From Candidatus Bathyarchaeota archaeon (lineage in GTDB: Archaea; Thermoproteota; Bathyarchaeia; Bathyarchaeales; Bathycorpusculaceae): a stretch of 64,000 bases of DNA. The first letter of the stretch is position 1, and each line of letters begins with the position of its first letter. The notes beneath the pieces are model-generated. The model made no database searches, was not told the DNA's origin, and saw only the letters and a list, made by a program, of their open reading frames with translations. Shown here piece after piece: positions 20,509 through 30,111 of the stretch. A program made the position numbers and the translations under genes. The stretch lies in the NCBI GenBank assembly GCA_012515445.1, contig JAAYYI010000112.1, positions 1-64,000 of the forward strand, given 5' to 3'.

Positions 20509-20644
20509 TCTTTTATTAGTTTGTATTCTCTTAAGAGTATCTGTTGCTGTTAACTGTGGTAAGTGGATGGATTTTTTGTTTATTCAACATGTAGGTTTAT
20601 ATATTATGGCAAAAATTGCTATTGGTTAAAAAAATATTCATGAG

Positions 20645-21169
20645 TTGAATACTATGAAAGAACTAAAACCAATCGATTACAAGATTCTGTTCGAGCTCAT
20701 GAAGGACTCACACAGAAGCGATCGTCAACTAGCAAAAGCCTTAGGTGTATCTCAGCCGACCGTCACCCGAAGACGTGCCATGCTTGAGGAAAACTTTATC
20801 GAAGGATACACTGTTATTCCCAAATTTGGACAAATCGGATTTGAGATTGCAGCTTTAACATTTTTGAAGAGCAAAGTAAAGACCAAGACCGGCGACGAGA
20901 GAACTCAGGCATTACAGAAGATGAAAGAATGGTACATGAAGCAAACCAACGTTATCATGGTCATGGACGGCCGCGGTATGGGTTGGGATGCAGTATGCAT
21001 TTCATTACATGAGAACTTTGCAAACTTCGCTGACTTCATACGTGCACATGACTCAGAATTATCTGACTGGGTTATCGAAAGCCAGACTTTCAACGCTGAC
21101 CTTAAAGGCGGCATAATGATCAAGCCGTTCCACCTCAAGTACCTCGCATCTTCTCTGAAGCAACAATAA
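20645..21169 (+). CDS. Lrp/AsnC-family HTH transcriptional regulator
   Basis: DYKILFELMKDSHRSDRQLAKALGVSQPTVTRRRAMLE. Confidence 0.85.
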   Translation: MNTMKELKPIDYKILFELMKDSHRSDRQLAKALGVSQPTVTRRRAMLEENFIEGYTVIPKFGQIGFEIAALTFLKSKVKTKTGDERTQALQKMKEWYMKQTNVIMVMDGRGMGWDAVCISLHENFANFADFIRAHDSELSDWVIESQTFNADLKGGIMIKPFHLKYLASSLKQQ

Positions 21170-21438
21170 GCTTGCTTCCCCCCAACAATTATTTCTTTTT
21201 TATATCTAACGCGCACGACACTTTTTAGCGATTTCTGGTTTTTCTCTTTGACGCTCTCTGATTTGTCTAGTTACGGCTTAGCGCAGTGGAGTTTTTTTAA
21301 GTAAGCGTTTCTTGGGTAACTTGGGCTTTTTTACCCTGATAGCGTCTGCAGTCAAATAGCCACCAAAGAATAATTCATACCTATAATTTTTAGATTTGAG
21401 GGAAAAGGAATAAGTTGTTGGCTAAAAAAAAGCGGTTT

Positions 21439-21873
21439 TTACTTTTTCCAGTTGCTGCCAGAAGCCCACTTATAGAAGCTTGTCGGCGTGATCTTGATGA
21501 TCGGGAGGTCGCCTTCTTTCCATCCGCCATCTTCTGTCTGGTACTCTGGGTACTTCTCTTTTAGCAGTTCATGTGCATAGCGGTATTCTTCGCCATCCCA
21601 CATAAGTTCGGCTTCGCCTTGGATGCGTATGCCTTTGATGTTTGACCAGTTGTTCTTGTCGTAGTCGTCAATGACAAGTGAAACCTGCGGGTTTGCTTCG
21701 ATGTGCTCCAGTTTTGGTGTGTCTGGGTCAGAGGCAAAATAGAAGTATACGCCGTCGAAGACAGGCCAGATTGGTCGTACTACTGGTTCGCAGTCCTCAG
21801 TTGCTGTTGCTAAGCGTCCTACTGGCAATTCAGAGATGAATGTTTTATCGGATTTTGATAGTTTTATTCCCAT
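21439..21873 (-). CDS. Pyridoxamine 5'-phosphate oxidase-family / FMN-binding split-barrel protein
   Basis: LPVGRLATATEDCEPVVRPIWPVFDGVYFYFASDPDTPKLEHIEANPQVSLVIDDY. Confidence 0.85.
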   Translation of the reverse strand: MGIKLSKSDKTFISELPVGRLATATEDCEPVVRPIWPVFDGVYFYFASDPDTPKLEHIEANPQVSLVIDDYDKNNWSNIKGIRIQGEAELMWDGEEYRYAHELLKEKYPEYQTEDGGWKEGDLPIIKITPTSFYKWASGSNWKK

Positions 21874-21964
21874 TTAACCACCAATGTGGGTTTAGAGTAC
21901 CTGACTGAATAGTTTATGGGTCTTCCTTTTAAAAGTTAATGTTTTGATGATGTAGTGGAAATCT

Positions 21965-23497
21965 CTATGTTGTGTTGTTCCAGTAGTATACATTGGAGTA
22001 CCGACTATTTGCTTGGGCGGCAGAGTCTTCATAAATGATGTCTAGTTTGCCGTCTTTGCTGTCCAAATGGTTCTGTATAGCGTTCCAGATTTGCGCGGCT
22101 TTGTCATCGGGTTGCCATAAACCCCAAATCGTGTCGTTTACACTTCGCATACCCCAACCGTAATCCGCCGGCAGAACCAGCGCGGTCTGCATTTTTATGT
22201 TGTTTGTAATGTCGGGGTTTCGGATTATTTCCTTCCAAAAGCGCTCAATAGCCAAGTAATGCTCGTCCTGCAACAGCCCAGCGCCGTTGTCAGGGGAATA
22301 GTTGAATACAGCCGCATATTCTGCGCCGCTTTGGTAGCTCAGTCTTAGGTTTTCAAACATTTCGTCTCCGCTCATCAGCGATGAGGGGTCTGTGCCGTTT
22401 TTCCAAGTTAGAATAGTGCCCCATGGCTTATCATGCATGGAGGCGGCGCCTCGTACTAAAGCGATTTCCTGTTTAGGATTTTCATTTGGGCCAAGCTGGG
22501 CGAGTACTGTATCATAGCCGGCTTCGTAGTCAAACCAATATAGCGCATAGTCCGAGGTGAAAACCTTGCAGGTTGATTGGTTCTTTACGAAGTCAACCCA
22601 TTTCTGCATGCCATCCGTGTATACTTTGGAGGCGTCGCTGTAGGTTTGGATTGGTCTGCTGTCCCAGAGTTGCTGGTAGGGCGTAAACTGGGTTATGTCG
22701 CCTTGGTCGGTCACGTAGATGCCGTTTTCGTCCTGTACGCTTCCGTCTGGATGGTAAAACAGCAGTGCCGTGCTGTAGACGGCAGCTGCGGCTGAATTGA
22801 AGGTCCGGTTCTCTATGCTGTACTGGATTGTCCCGTTAAGCTGGTAGGTGGTTTTTGTATCGAAATATTTGGAGGTGTTATTCTGATGGAGTGATTCGGT
22901 GGTTTCGGTGCTTATTACGCCTGTTTTCTGAAAATAAGTCTCTTTGTACTGGCTGGCGGAGTTATCACTGGCGCTGATGCTTGTGTCAATGCTTTTGTCA
23001 ATTTGTTTTATTCCCCCGTCTTCGTATTTTGTAATGTTTCCTAACTCCAAGCGTAAATCAAGCATTTTTCCGCCTGGTTCATCATTGTAGTAGAGCCCCA
23101 AGAAGTGGCTGCCCCACCGCGACTCCGCGGTGCATAGGAAGCTGGTAACGGTGTTTTCCTGAGCGTGGTAGGCGCCGAAGTAAACAATCAAATCTAAGCC
23201 TTCGTTTACGGCGTAGTCGCAGACTTGAATTAACTCGTCGATGTGTGTCTGTAGATAATATGACTGTACAATGAAGAGATTCGTGTAATTTTTTACTTTA
23301 TCCACCAACTGGCATGCTTCGTTTACTGATGAACCACAGTATGTTACTCCGAGGTAGAAGGGCTTCTTTGATGCATCTTCTTTTTCTGGCTGCAGACTGT
23401 TACTGATAACCGAAGCGAAAACCGAAACGGCAACAACAAGCAACAGGACCGCTGCCAAGGCATAGACGTTATCTCTCTTCAAGTCACATATCGCCAA
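21965..23497 (-). CDS. Exported/membrane-anchored hypothetical protein, possible TIM-barrel glycosidase-like ectodomain
   Basis: N-terminal TM helix, many N-glycosylation sequons, FYLGVTYCGSSVNEACQLVDKVKNYTNLFIVQS start. Confidence 0.6.
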   Translation of the reverse strand: MAICDLKRDNVYALAAVLLLVVAVSVFASVISNSLQPEKEDASKKPFYLGVTYCGSSVNEACQLVDKVKNYTNLFIVQSYYLQTHIDELIQVCDYAVNEGLDLIVYFGAYHAQENTVTSFLCTAESRWGSHFLGLYYNDEPGGKMLDLRLELGNITKYEDGGIKQIDKSIDTSISASDNSASQYKETYFQKTGVISTETTESLHQNNTSKYFDTKTTYQLNGTIQYSIENRTFNSAAAAVYSTALLFYHPDGSVQDENGIYVTDQGDITQFTPYQQLWDSRPIQTYSDASKVYTDGMQKWVDFVKNQSTCKVFTSDYALYWFDYEAGYDTVLAQLGPNENPKQEIALVRGAASMHDKPWGTILTWKNGTDPSSLMSGDEMFENLRLSYQSGAEYAAVFNYSPDNGAGLLQDEHYLAIERFWKEIIRNPDITNNIKMQTALVLPADYGWGMRSVNDTIWGLWQPDDKAAQIWNAIQNHLDSKDGKLDIIYEDSAAQANSRYSNVYYWNNTT

Positions 23498-23558
23498 AGA
23501 GGTTCTGGCGGGTAATTGATAAATCCCTTGAGGTACAATCCCTTACCATTCAGCTGCT

Positions 23559-24410
23559 CTACTTTTGGCAGGCTGGGCAGAGGTAGACTTGTCCGCCGCC
23601 GAAGCTGATCTTTGCGATTCCTTGGCCGCATCTTTTGCAGGGTTGATCTTTCATGTTTGGCCCCATAGCAGCCACATACGTACCTTGGTTACCGTAGAAG
23701 TCTACAAACTGCTCTTTACCACCTGACTTAATTCGGTCCTCAACAACGTTTTTGACTGCTTCATAGAGGGCTTTCAGTTCAGCCTCGTTGAGTTCCCCTG
23801 TTTTATGCTTGGGGTGCAGGGCTGCTCTGTAGATTATATCTTGGAACGCAGCGTTGCCTAGGCCCACCACGGCTGCTTCCTTGCCGACCAGTGCGGTTTT
23901 CAAGTTAGTGTTCTTCCTGTTGAGGTCGGTTGAGAATCGCTTAAACGTGAAATCCAGGTCCAGCGGGGAGGCGGTGGATGAGAAGTCCCTGTGGTAAAGG
24001 TAGTTGTCCTGCAGCTCTGGGTCGGTTAGTGCTTTTATTAATCCCATTCCGGTCAGCGATACTGTTAATGCGGATTCATCTGTGAATTCGAGTTTTAGCG
24101 TGTACTTTTTTGGCGGTATACTTCCCTGTGGATGGTAGAGGGTTATTCCGCCGTACTCAGGCGCCAGTAATAGGTTCATGTCGCCGTCGAATTTTACTCT
24201 AATCGTGTTGCCCCGGGATGAGGCGCCCTCGATTTTGCGTGTGTGCAGTCGGTTGAAGTCCGAGAGGTAAGTGTTAACGAAACCGAGTCGCTGATAGTTT
24301 GTGCAGTTCTGCAGTTTGCATTTGGCGGCTTCTTTTCCTTTAAGTTCACTGTTCATCTGTTTGGCTAATATGTAGGCTTCGGGGAGTTCAACACTCAAAG
24401 CTGGCACCAA
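23559..24410 (-). CDS. Fpg/Nei-family DNA glycosylase homologue with atypical N-terminus
   Basis: ELPEAYILAKQMNSELKGK, C-terminal zinc finger CKRCGQGIAKISFGGGQVYLCPACQK. Confidence 0.8.
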   Translation of the reverse strand: MVPALSVELPEAYILAKQMNSELKGKEAAKCKLQNCTNYQRLGFVNTYLSDFNRLHTRKIEGASSRGNTIRVKFDGDMNLLLAPEYGGITLYHPQGSIPPKKYTLKLEFTDESALTVSLTGMGLIKALTDPELQDNYLYHRDFSSTASPLDLDFTFKRFSTDLNRKNTNLKTALVGKEAAVVGLGNAAFQDIIYRAALHPKHKTGELNEAELKALYEAVKNVVEDRIKSGGKEQFVDFYGNQGTYVAAMGPNMKDQPCKRCGQGIAKISFGGGQVYLCPACQK

Positions 24411-24496
24411 AAGGTAATAGCTTCAAAGAGTACTTAGGTTTGTTGCATAAACGGGTAGCGTAACTCTAATATCCACAGGGTAAGGCTACTTTAATT

Positions 24497-25474
24497 ATGA
24501 TAAGACTCGTCCAATTGGGCAGCAACAGCGAAAGCATTATTTCGACTAAAGAGTTGCCATGCCAGGAATTAAGCAACGTGTGGATAGAGCTGGTGGATCC
24601 CTCAGAGGACGAGTTGCATGCGGTGGCAGACTGCACCCAGATACCTATAAGTTTTCTGCGGTTGCCCGAAGACAGACAGATTGATCTCCGGCTTGAGCCG
24701 GGCTATGGCGTAATCAACTTTATCGTGATGCAGGATGTAACTTCTACAAAAGATACTTACCCCGTGAATCTTGCTTTCTCTAAAGATTTTCTTATCAGCG
24801 TTGCCCCCAAAGAAGTCCAGTACATAGTGAACCTGGCTAAGGAACGTATGAGCAGAACAAAAATTGACCCGCCAGCCCATGTAGTGTACTTCATTGTCGA
24901 CGAAATCGCTTCTAGCCATTTTGGGCATCTGGAAAACATTGAGACAGTAACCTCAGACATCGAGGAAGAAATCATCGAGAAACCCAACCCCCAGATTCTT
25001 AAGAAGATACTTTCGTTGAAATCCAACCTTATCAGCTTTAACAAGAACCTCTGGTATGAACGAGGCTTAGTCTTTAACCTACGTAAGTATGAGAGTGTGA
25101 TGCCGAAGAAAATCCGTGACCTCTTTGATACAACTCATGAGGATTTAACTCGGCAGATAGATATCGCTGAAACCTACCGCGAAATCCTCTCAGACGCCAT
25201 CAATGTGCACCTATCTGCTACATCGAATAAAATCAACGTCTCAATCAACAGCTTAACAATCGTGATATTCTATCTGACTATTATTACGACGGTGACTTCC
25301 TTTCCGAACATGGTGGCGACGTTTTTCGGAATCGGCCAATTCGGCAGCACCCACTATGCAATAATCATAGCGGCGATCCTTGCTTCTACTATTCTGCCTT
25401 TTGTTTGGCTGTGGCGCAAGAAGTGGCTAAGCGCCAGAACCGCTTTGAGGCAAATCGATGAAGAACAAACCTAA
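24497..25474 (+). CDS. corA: CorA-like magnesium/divalent cation transporter
   Basis: Cytosolic N-domain, two C-terminal TM helices; IFYLTIITTVTSFPNMVATFFG replaces the typical GMN loop region. Confidence 0.82.
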   Translation: MIRLVQLGSNSESIISTKELPCQELSNVWIELVDPSEDELHAVADCTQIPISFLRLPEDRQIDLRLEPGYGVINFIVMQDVTSTKDTYPVNLAFSKDFLISVAPKEVQYIVNLAKERMSRTKIDPPAHVVYFIVDEIASSHFGHLENIETVTSDIEEEIIEKPNPQILKKILSLKSNLISFNKNLWYERGLVFNLRKYESVMPKKIRDLFDTTHEDLTRQIDIAETYREILSDAINVHLSATSNKINVSINSLTIVIFYLTIITTVTSFPNMVATFFGIGQFGSTHYAIIIAAILASTILPFVWLWRKKWLSARTALRQIDEEQT

Positions 25475-25498
25475 ACCGCCCTAATCTATTGACGCAGC

Positions 25499-25855
25499 GT
25501 GGTCGTTACAGCTTTAACGGTTGCACAATTACTAATCGGCGTTATCCACATAGTTTCGGGGACGCTGCTGTTTGCCTACGAGGACTTCTCAAACCTGCCA
25601 GCAACAGCAGCATACGACATCTACACGCTCGCCTACGGTCTGCTTGTGCTGGTTTTCGCTGTTTACCTTTGGCGCGGCAGATGGGTAGGCTAGGTCGGCA
25701 CAGTAGCCTTGTCAGCCTTCGTAATCGCAGCAGATTCATTAACACTGATGAATTTACCCAGCGTACCCGGAATCCCCAAAGCACCAGCCGTAGTAGAAAT
25801 CATCTACAGCATAATAGTCACTGGATATCTGCTCTATAGACGGAATAAAAAGTGA
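25499..25855 (+). pseudogene. Four-TM small membrane protein interrupted by in-frame TAG (25691-25693)
   Basis: MVVTALTVAQLLIGVIHIVSGTLLF...YLWRGRWVG*VGTVALSAFVIAADSLTLMNLPSVPGIPKAPAVVEIIYSIIVTGYLLYRRNKK*; frame stays open after the single stop. Confidence 0.65.
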
Positions 25856-25929
25856 CTCAACGATAGCAGCTGCTGTTATGCCGTGTGATGGGCTACGATG
25901 TAATGAGCTGATAGTGCCCAAACTCATTA

Positions 25930-26085
25930 GTAGTTTGCCTATTTGCTCTGTTAGCAGTTCTACGCTGGAACTATAGAGGGGGTACCTGAAATCTTTGATA
26001 GGGAGGGGGAGGTCACTCTGAGACGGGTAGGTCCTATTTAGGCGCTTTATATAAGGGGAGGGAGCTAGCTGGAAAGCAACAAAGC
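25930..26085 (+). repeat. Dispersed G-rich repeat family 2, copy B
   Basis: GTTTGCCTATTTGCTCTGTTAGCA...AGAGGGGGTAC...TAGGGAGGGGGAGGTCACTCTGAG (25999..26022)...GCGCTTTATATA. Confidence 0.7.
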
Positions 26086-26225
26086 CTCAAAAACCGCTGA
26101 AAACCCTAAAGTACCAAAAACACTCGCGTAGCCACAACCAAAACCCCCCATGCAACCAAACACTCCCCGACAAATGCGCCTGACAGTTGCAGCTTTCATG
26201 CTTCCATCTGTCCACAGTTATTGAG

Positions 26226-26421
26226 CCTTTAACAGTGGATCAAAATTTGGGTTTGTTTCTTGCGGTTCTATGTGTGGGTTTTTCTTTATTGTTTCTGGTT
26301 TAATAGTTATGGTTTGAAAGATTGAAAGAAAAACAACAGACTCTGGGAAAACTCTTGTTGTTCTTCCATAGAGCAAAATTACACAGGCTACATAGAGAAA
26401 TTTTTGATCTACTGATAAAGG
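26226..26421. repeat. MITE-like element with about 23 bp imperfect terminal inverted repeats
   Basis: CCTTTAACAGTGGATCAAAATTT (26226..26248) versus reverse complement of 26398..26421 = CCTTTATCAGTAGATCAAAAATTT. Confidence 0.55.
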
Positions 26422-26513
26422 GGGGTCTAGAAAAAAATTGCAGTTGAAGCCCAAACCCGATGCTAGGCATACCTTAAAATTCTAAGTAGACAACTACCCT
26501 AAAGTGCAAGCAT

Positions 26514-26786
26514 ATGATCACAGCACAAACCATCCGTAAATTAACGTTCTTTATTGCTGTAGCATCATTTTTCTTCACCCTAATCACTGCCTTTTTAAAG
26601 TATCTGCAGCTTGATTTAACAACAATTGGCGCACCACCAAGTTTCTATCTTTACTCGGTGCTCATCGAGGTTATCCCATACATCTTCGTCGGCGTCATAT
26701 CCCTGCTTATTTCGATTCTACTACACGACCAAGAACAAGCGCAAAAACAGCCGTTGATTACGCCAGAAATGCCCCAAGCAGCCTAA
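26514..26786 (+). CDS. Small two-TM hypothetical membrane protein
   Basis: Two hydrophobic helices; promoter-like upstream region. Confidence 0.6.
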   Translation: MITAQTIRKLTFFIAVASFFFTLITAFLKYLQLDLTTIGAPPSFYLYSVLIEVIPYIFVGVISLLISILLHDQEQAQKQPLITPEMPQAA

Positions 26787-26811
26787 ACAACCTTTTTCCT
26801 AAAAGAGTAAT

Positions 26812-27789
26812 TTAGAGTCCAACGGTGTAGATACGCAGCGCAGCAACAGGCAAAACCAGAACTAAACCAAACAGCACAGCAGTCAAAGTCATCATCCGCA
26901 GCGCCTTGCCAATATCCTCATGCGAAATGTGCCCATGATCATCCCCGAGACAATAGCTACCCTGCTTCTCAAGTTGAATGCATAGCGCACCCGCCATTGC
27001 CGAAATAGTGAACCCCGCATTGGGGCTAGACGTTTTATGCTTATCACGCTGCAGCACGCTCCACGCTTCACGCCAATTCTCCCCTAGCAGAAAAGCAGAC
27101 GCAACCATTAAGTAAGCCGTGATTCTCGCAGGCAACCAATTCGTTAATGTATCCATCTTAGCGCTAAACCAGCCAATATTTCTAAACTCCACAGTCTTGT
27201 AGCCAACCATCGAATCCAACGTGTTAATCACGCGGTAAGCAAAAGCACCTGGAACCCCAAAGAACGCATAGAAAAAGAATGGTGCAGTGATACCGTCAGT
27301 TGTAGATTCAGCGATTGACTCAACTGCTGCGGAAACTATTTGCCGCTCATTTAAGCTGTTTGGGTCTCTGCGAACGATGTAGGGCAGCCACTTTCGTGCG
27401 CCATCCAGATCACGCTTCTTAAGCGCAGTGGCAATCGGTTTAGTATACTGCCCCATACCGCTGATTGCGAAGGTTGCTTTGAATAGGATTGCGCCAACGA
27501 TGATGTATGGGATTGAGCCGAAGTAGAACCGTAGACCAAAAAGCAAAGCGCCAACCGGTAACGCAAAGATTAGCATAATCGCAATTGCCATCAAGATGCC
27601 GTTGACCTTCTCAATGCGCGGATTAGGCGACTTCGCCCTCTTCTTGAAAAAGAGAATCAATTTACCTATAGCAACGGTGGGATGAATCCTATCTGGGTAT
27701 TCGCCTACGACGAGGTCGATTAGAACCGCTAAGGTGAATATGAAGACCGAATCGATGAACCAGGACAGGTCAAATGCGAACATAGCCAA
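26812..27789 (-). CDS. cbiB: Adenosylcobinamide-phosphate synthase
   Basis: LIDLVVGEYPDRIHPTVAIGKLI, ESIAESTTDGITAPFFFYAFFGVPGAFAYRVINTLDSMVGYK. Confidence 0.93.
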   Translation of the reverse strand: MAMFAFDLSWFIDSVFIFTLAVLIDLVVGEYPDRIHPTVAIGKLILFFKKRAKSPNPRIEKVNGILMAIAIMLIFALPVGALLFGLRFYFGSIPYIIVGAILFKATFAISGMGQYTKPIATALKKRDLDGARKWLPYIVRRDPNSLNERQIVSAAVESIAESTTDGITAPFFFYAFFGVPGAFAYRVINTLDSMVGYKTVEFRNIGWFSAKMDTLTNWLPARITAYLMVASAFLLGENWREAWSVLQRDKHKTSSPNAGFTISAMAGALCIQLEKQGSYCLGDDHGHISHEDIGKALRMMTLTAVLFGLVLVLPVAALRIYTVGL

Positions 27790-27791
27790 AC

Positions 27792-28928
27792 CTAAACCGC
27801 TTTAAGCGCCTTCTTAAACGCATCTATCAACCGCACGTTTTCCTCATGGGTTTTAACCGCAACTCGAATGTAGAACTCGTTAAGCCCCACAAAGCTACTG
27901 CAGTCACGGATCAAGATTCCCTGCTTTAGCATCCGATGCTTCAACGCGTTGGCTGTGAGGTTGGTGTTTCGGATGTCTATGAAGAAAAAGTTCGCGTCTG
28001 GCTCGCTAAAGCAGAAGCCGCTGAATTGGCCCAGCTCCTTCTGCAGATATGCCTTCTCCTGCTTGATTAATGCACGTGTGACTTTAAGGTGCTCTTCGTC
28101 TTTTAACGCGGCAATCGCGGCTGGCTGAGCAAGGCAATTAACGTTCCAGGGAATCTTGCTGCAGAGCAATACGTTGATGATTTCTGGATTAGCTACTCCG
28201 TAGCCGCAGCGTAAGCCTGTTAAGCCGAAGATTTTTGTGAATGAACGCAGGATGAAGAGGTTTGGGTACCGATCGATTCTGTGAATCATAGTTCGACTTT
28301 TTTCGTCATCGATGAACTCTAAGAAGTCCTCGTCAAGGAAAACAAGCATATCCTGACTTAATGCTGTATCAAGAATCTCTGTGAGTGTTTTTTGAGGAAT
28401 CAGTTTGCTAGTGGGATTATTCGGGTTGCAAAGGAACAGCAGTTTACATCCGGGCATTTCCTGCCGGAAAGCTTGAGCTTCAATCTGGAAATTACCCCCT
28501 AACCTGACAAATTTTACGCATTCGCCGGTTTTGCGTACGGCACTCTCGTATTCTCCGAAAGTCGGCGCAGCCATAACTGCTTTCTCGCCTCTACGCAGAA
28601 ACGCCTCAGCGAAAAGGTACATTAACTCTGTTGAGCCGTTACCCACTACGATGTTGTCCTTTGTGATTGAGCCGCCAAAGTGCTCAGCGAGAATCTGCCG
28701 CAGCGCATTAGAATTCGAATCTGGATACGCCTCAATCTTGCCGAAAGCACCAGTGATCGCATCAAGCGCCTTCTGTGAGGGCCCAAGTGGGTTTACGCTT
28801 GAACTGAAATCCAAGATTTCCTCGGTTTTGAAACCGCTTTCTTCAGCGGCGCCATAAACCTCTGCGCCATGCACACAGGGCTTAAGGTTCCTAACGTTAT
28901 CTCTAACCAAACTCTCGATGGGTTTCAT
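27792..28928 (-). CDS. Class I aminotransferase, CobD-like threonine-phosphate decarboxylase / HisC family
   Basis: HGAEVYG, LDFSSSVNPLGPS, NPNNPTSKLI, RSFTKIFGLTGLRCGYG; adjacent to cbiB. Confidence 0.88.
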   Translation of the reverse strand: MKPIESLVRDNVRNLKPCVHGAEVYGAAEESGFKTEEILDFSSSVNPLGPSQKALDAITGAFGKIEAYPDSNSNALRQILAEHFGGSITKDNIVVGNGSTELMYLFAEAFLRRGEKAVMAAPTFGEYESAVRKTGECVKFVRLGGNFQIEAQAFRQEMPGCKLLFLCNPNNPTSKLIPQKTLTEILDTALSQDMLVFLDEDFLEFIDDEKSRTMIHRIDRYPNLFILRSFTKIFGLTGLRCGYGVANPEIINVLLCSKIPWNVNCLAQPAAIAALKDEEHLKVTRALIKQEKAYLQKELGQFSGFCFSEPDANFFFIDIRNTNLTANALKHRMLKQGILIRDCSSFVGLNEFYIRVAVKTHEENVRLIDAFKKALKAV

Positions 28929-29087
28929 GTATGTCTGTTTCCTGTGCCGCTGAATTCTATGGTTTGTTGTTAACGTAAATTGTAATAAATGTTTTCTCGG
29001 ACGTCATATCCAAGTCATGCTTGTTGCAAAAGACTTTTAGGCGTAGCCGTAACTCGGTACTAGTAGCTTTTATGGACGGTTTTTTGT

Positions 29088-29276
29088 ATGAGTAAAAAAA
29101 TTGTTGACGAAACACACGCTAAAGAAACCTTAAAAGAGATGATTGAGGACAGGAAACAGGGTGAACCAGTTGAGGAAGTACTGGCAATCTTCTGCCAGAG
29201 ATACAGCGTAACTATGGCAACCTGCAAAGAATTCTACGACCAATTAGTAGCGAAGGGCGAAATCAAAGAAAAATAA
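29088..29276 (+). CDS. Small hypothetical protein
   Basis: 62 aa ORF between divergent promoter region and dph5. Confidence 0.5.
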   Translation: MSKKIVDETHAKETLKEMIEDRKQGEPVEEVLAIFCQRYSVTMATCKEFYDQLVAKGEIKEK

Positions 29277-29316
29277 CTTAAACCACACTAAAGTATACTT
29301 CAGCAAGGGCACAGCA

Positions 29317-30111
29317 ATGGAACTAGTATTCGTTGGGTTAGGATTAAACGACGATAAAGGCATAACCGTTAAAGGTTTAGAGGAAACCAGAACCGCAGAC
29401 GCAATATTTATGGAGACATATACAAGCCGCATGCCAGACTTCTCGATGCCACGCTTCGAGCAAGCGACTGGCAGAAAAGTGCAGTTGATAAAACGCCAAG
29501 ACCTCGAAGAAGACAACGGTAAAGTTATTCTTCAAGCGGCAAAAGCTGGCAAAGCAGTGTTTCTGGTTCCAGGCGACCCATTCATAGCCACAACCCACGT
29601 TACACTGCGAATCGACGCAGAAAAAGCTGGTATAAAAACCCGCGTGGTTCACGGAATCTCTATAATGTCAGCGATAGTAAGCCTCTCCGGTTTGCACAAT
29701 TACAAGTTCGGCAAAACAGTCACAGTGCCCTTCGCCGATAACTTCTCAGAAACCCCCTACAATGTAATCGCTCAGAACAAGAAGCTTGGTCTGCATACGC
29801 TTTGCCTTCTTGATTTGCGGGCTGCAGAAAACCGCTACCTTACAATAAACGAGGGCCTGAAGCTTCTGCTTGAAGTAGAAGCAAAAAAGAACTTGGGTAT
29901 AATCACAGCCGCTACTCCTGCTTTGGGACTTGCACGTGCAGGAGGCGACAATCCAGTGCTGAAAGCTGATTTCGTCGAGAAACTGGTCAATTACGATTTC
30001 GGGCAGCCGCCTTTTAGTCTGATTATTCCGGGCGATATGCATTTTATGGAAGTAGACGCCTTAATCGCCTTCGCTGGAGCTCCAGCCGAATTTAAGAGGT
30101 TAAGCCGATGA
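29317..30111 (+). CDS. dph5: Diphthine synthase
   Basis: LVFVGLGLNDDKGITVKGLEETRTADAIFMETYTS, VPGDPFIATTHVTLR, HGISIMSA. Confidence 0.95.
   Translation: MELVFVGLGLNDDKGITVKGLEETRTADAIFMETYTSRMPDFSMPRFEQATGRKVQLIKRQDLEEDNGKVILQAAKAGKAVFLVPGDPFIATTHVTLRIDAEKAGIKTRVVHGISIMSAIVSLSGLHNYKFGKTVTVPFADNFSETPYNVIAQNKKLGLHTLCLLDLRAAENRYLTINEGLKLLLEVEAKKNLGIITAATPALGLARAGGDNPVLKADFVEKLVNYDFGQPPFSLIIPGDMHFMEVDALIAFAGAPAEFKRLSR

Noticed and set aside
25020-25474. CorA lacking a strict GMN motif as a novelty
   Set aside because: The loop reads FPNMVATFFG; related CorA-like proteins vary here, so not enough to claim altered function.
26218-26454. 78-aa minus ORF MGFNCNFFLDPPLSVDQKF...
   Set aside because: Spans the MITE-like element including both inverted ends; likely chance ORF.
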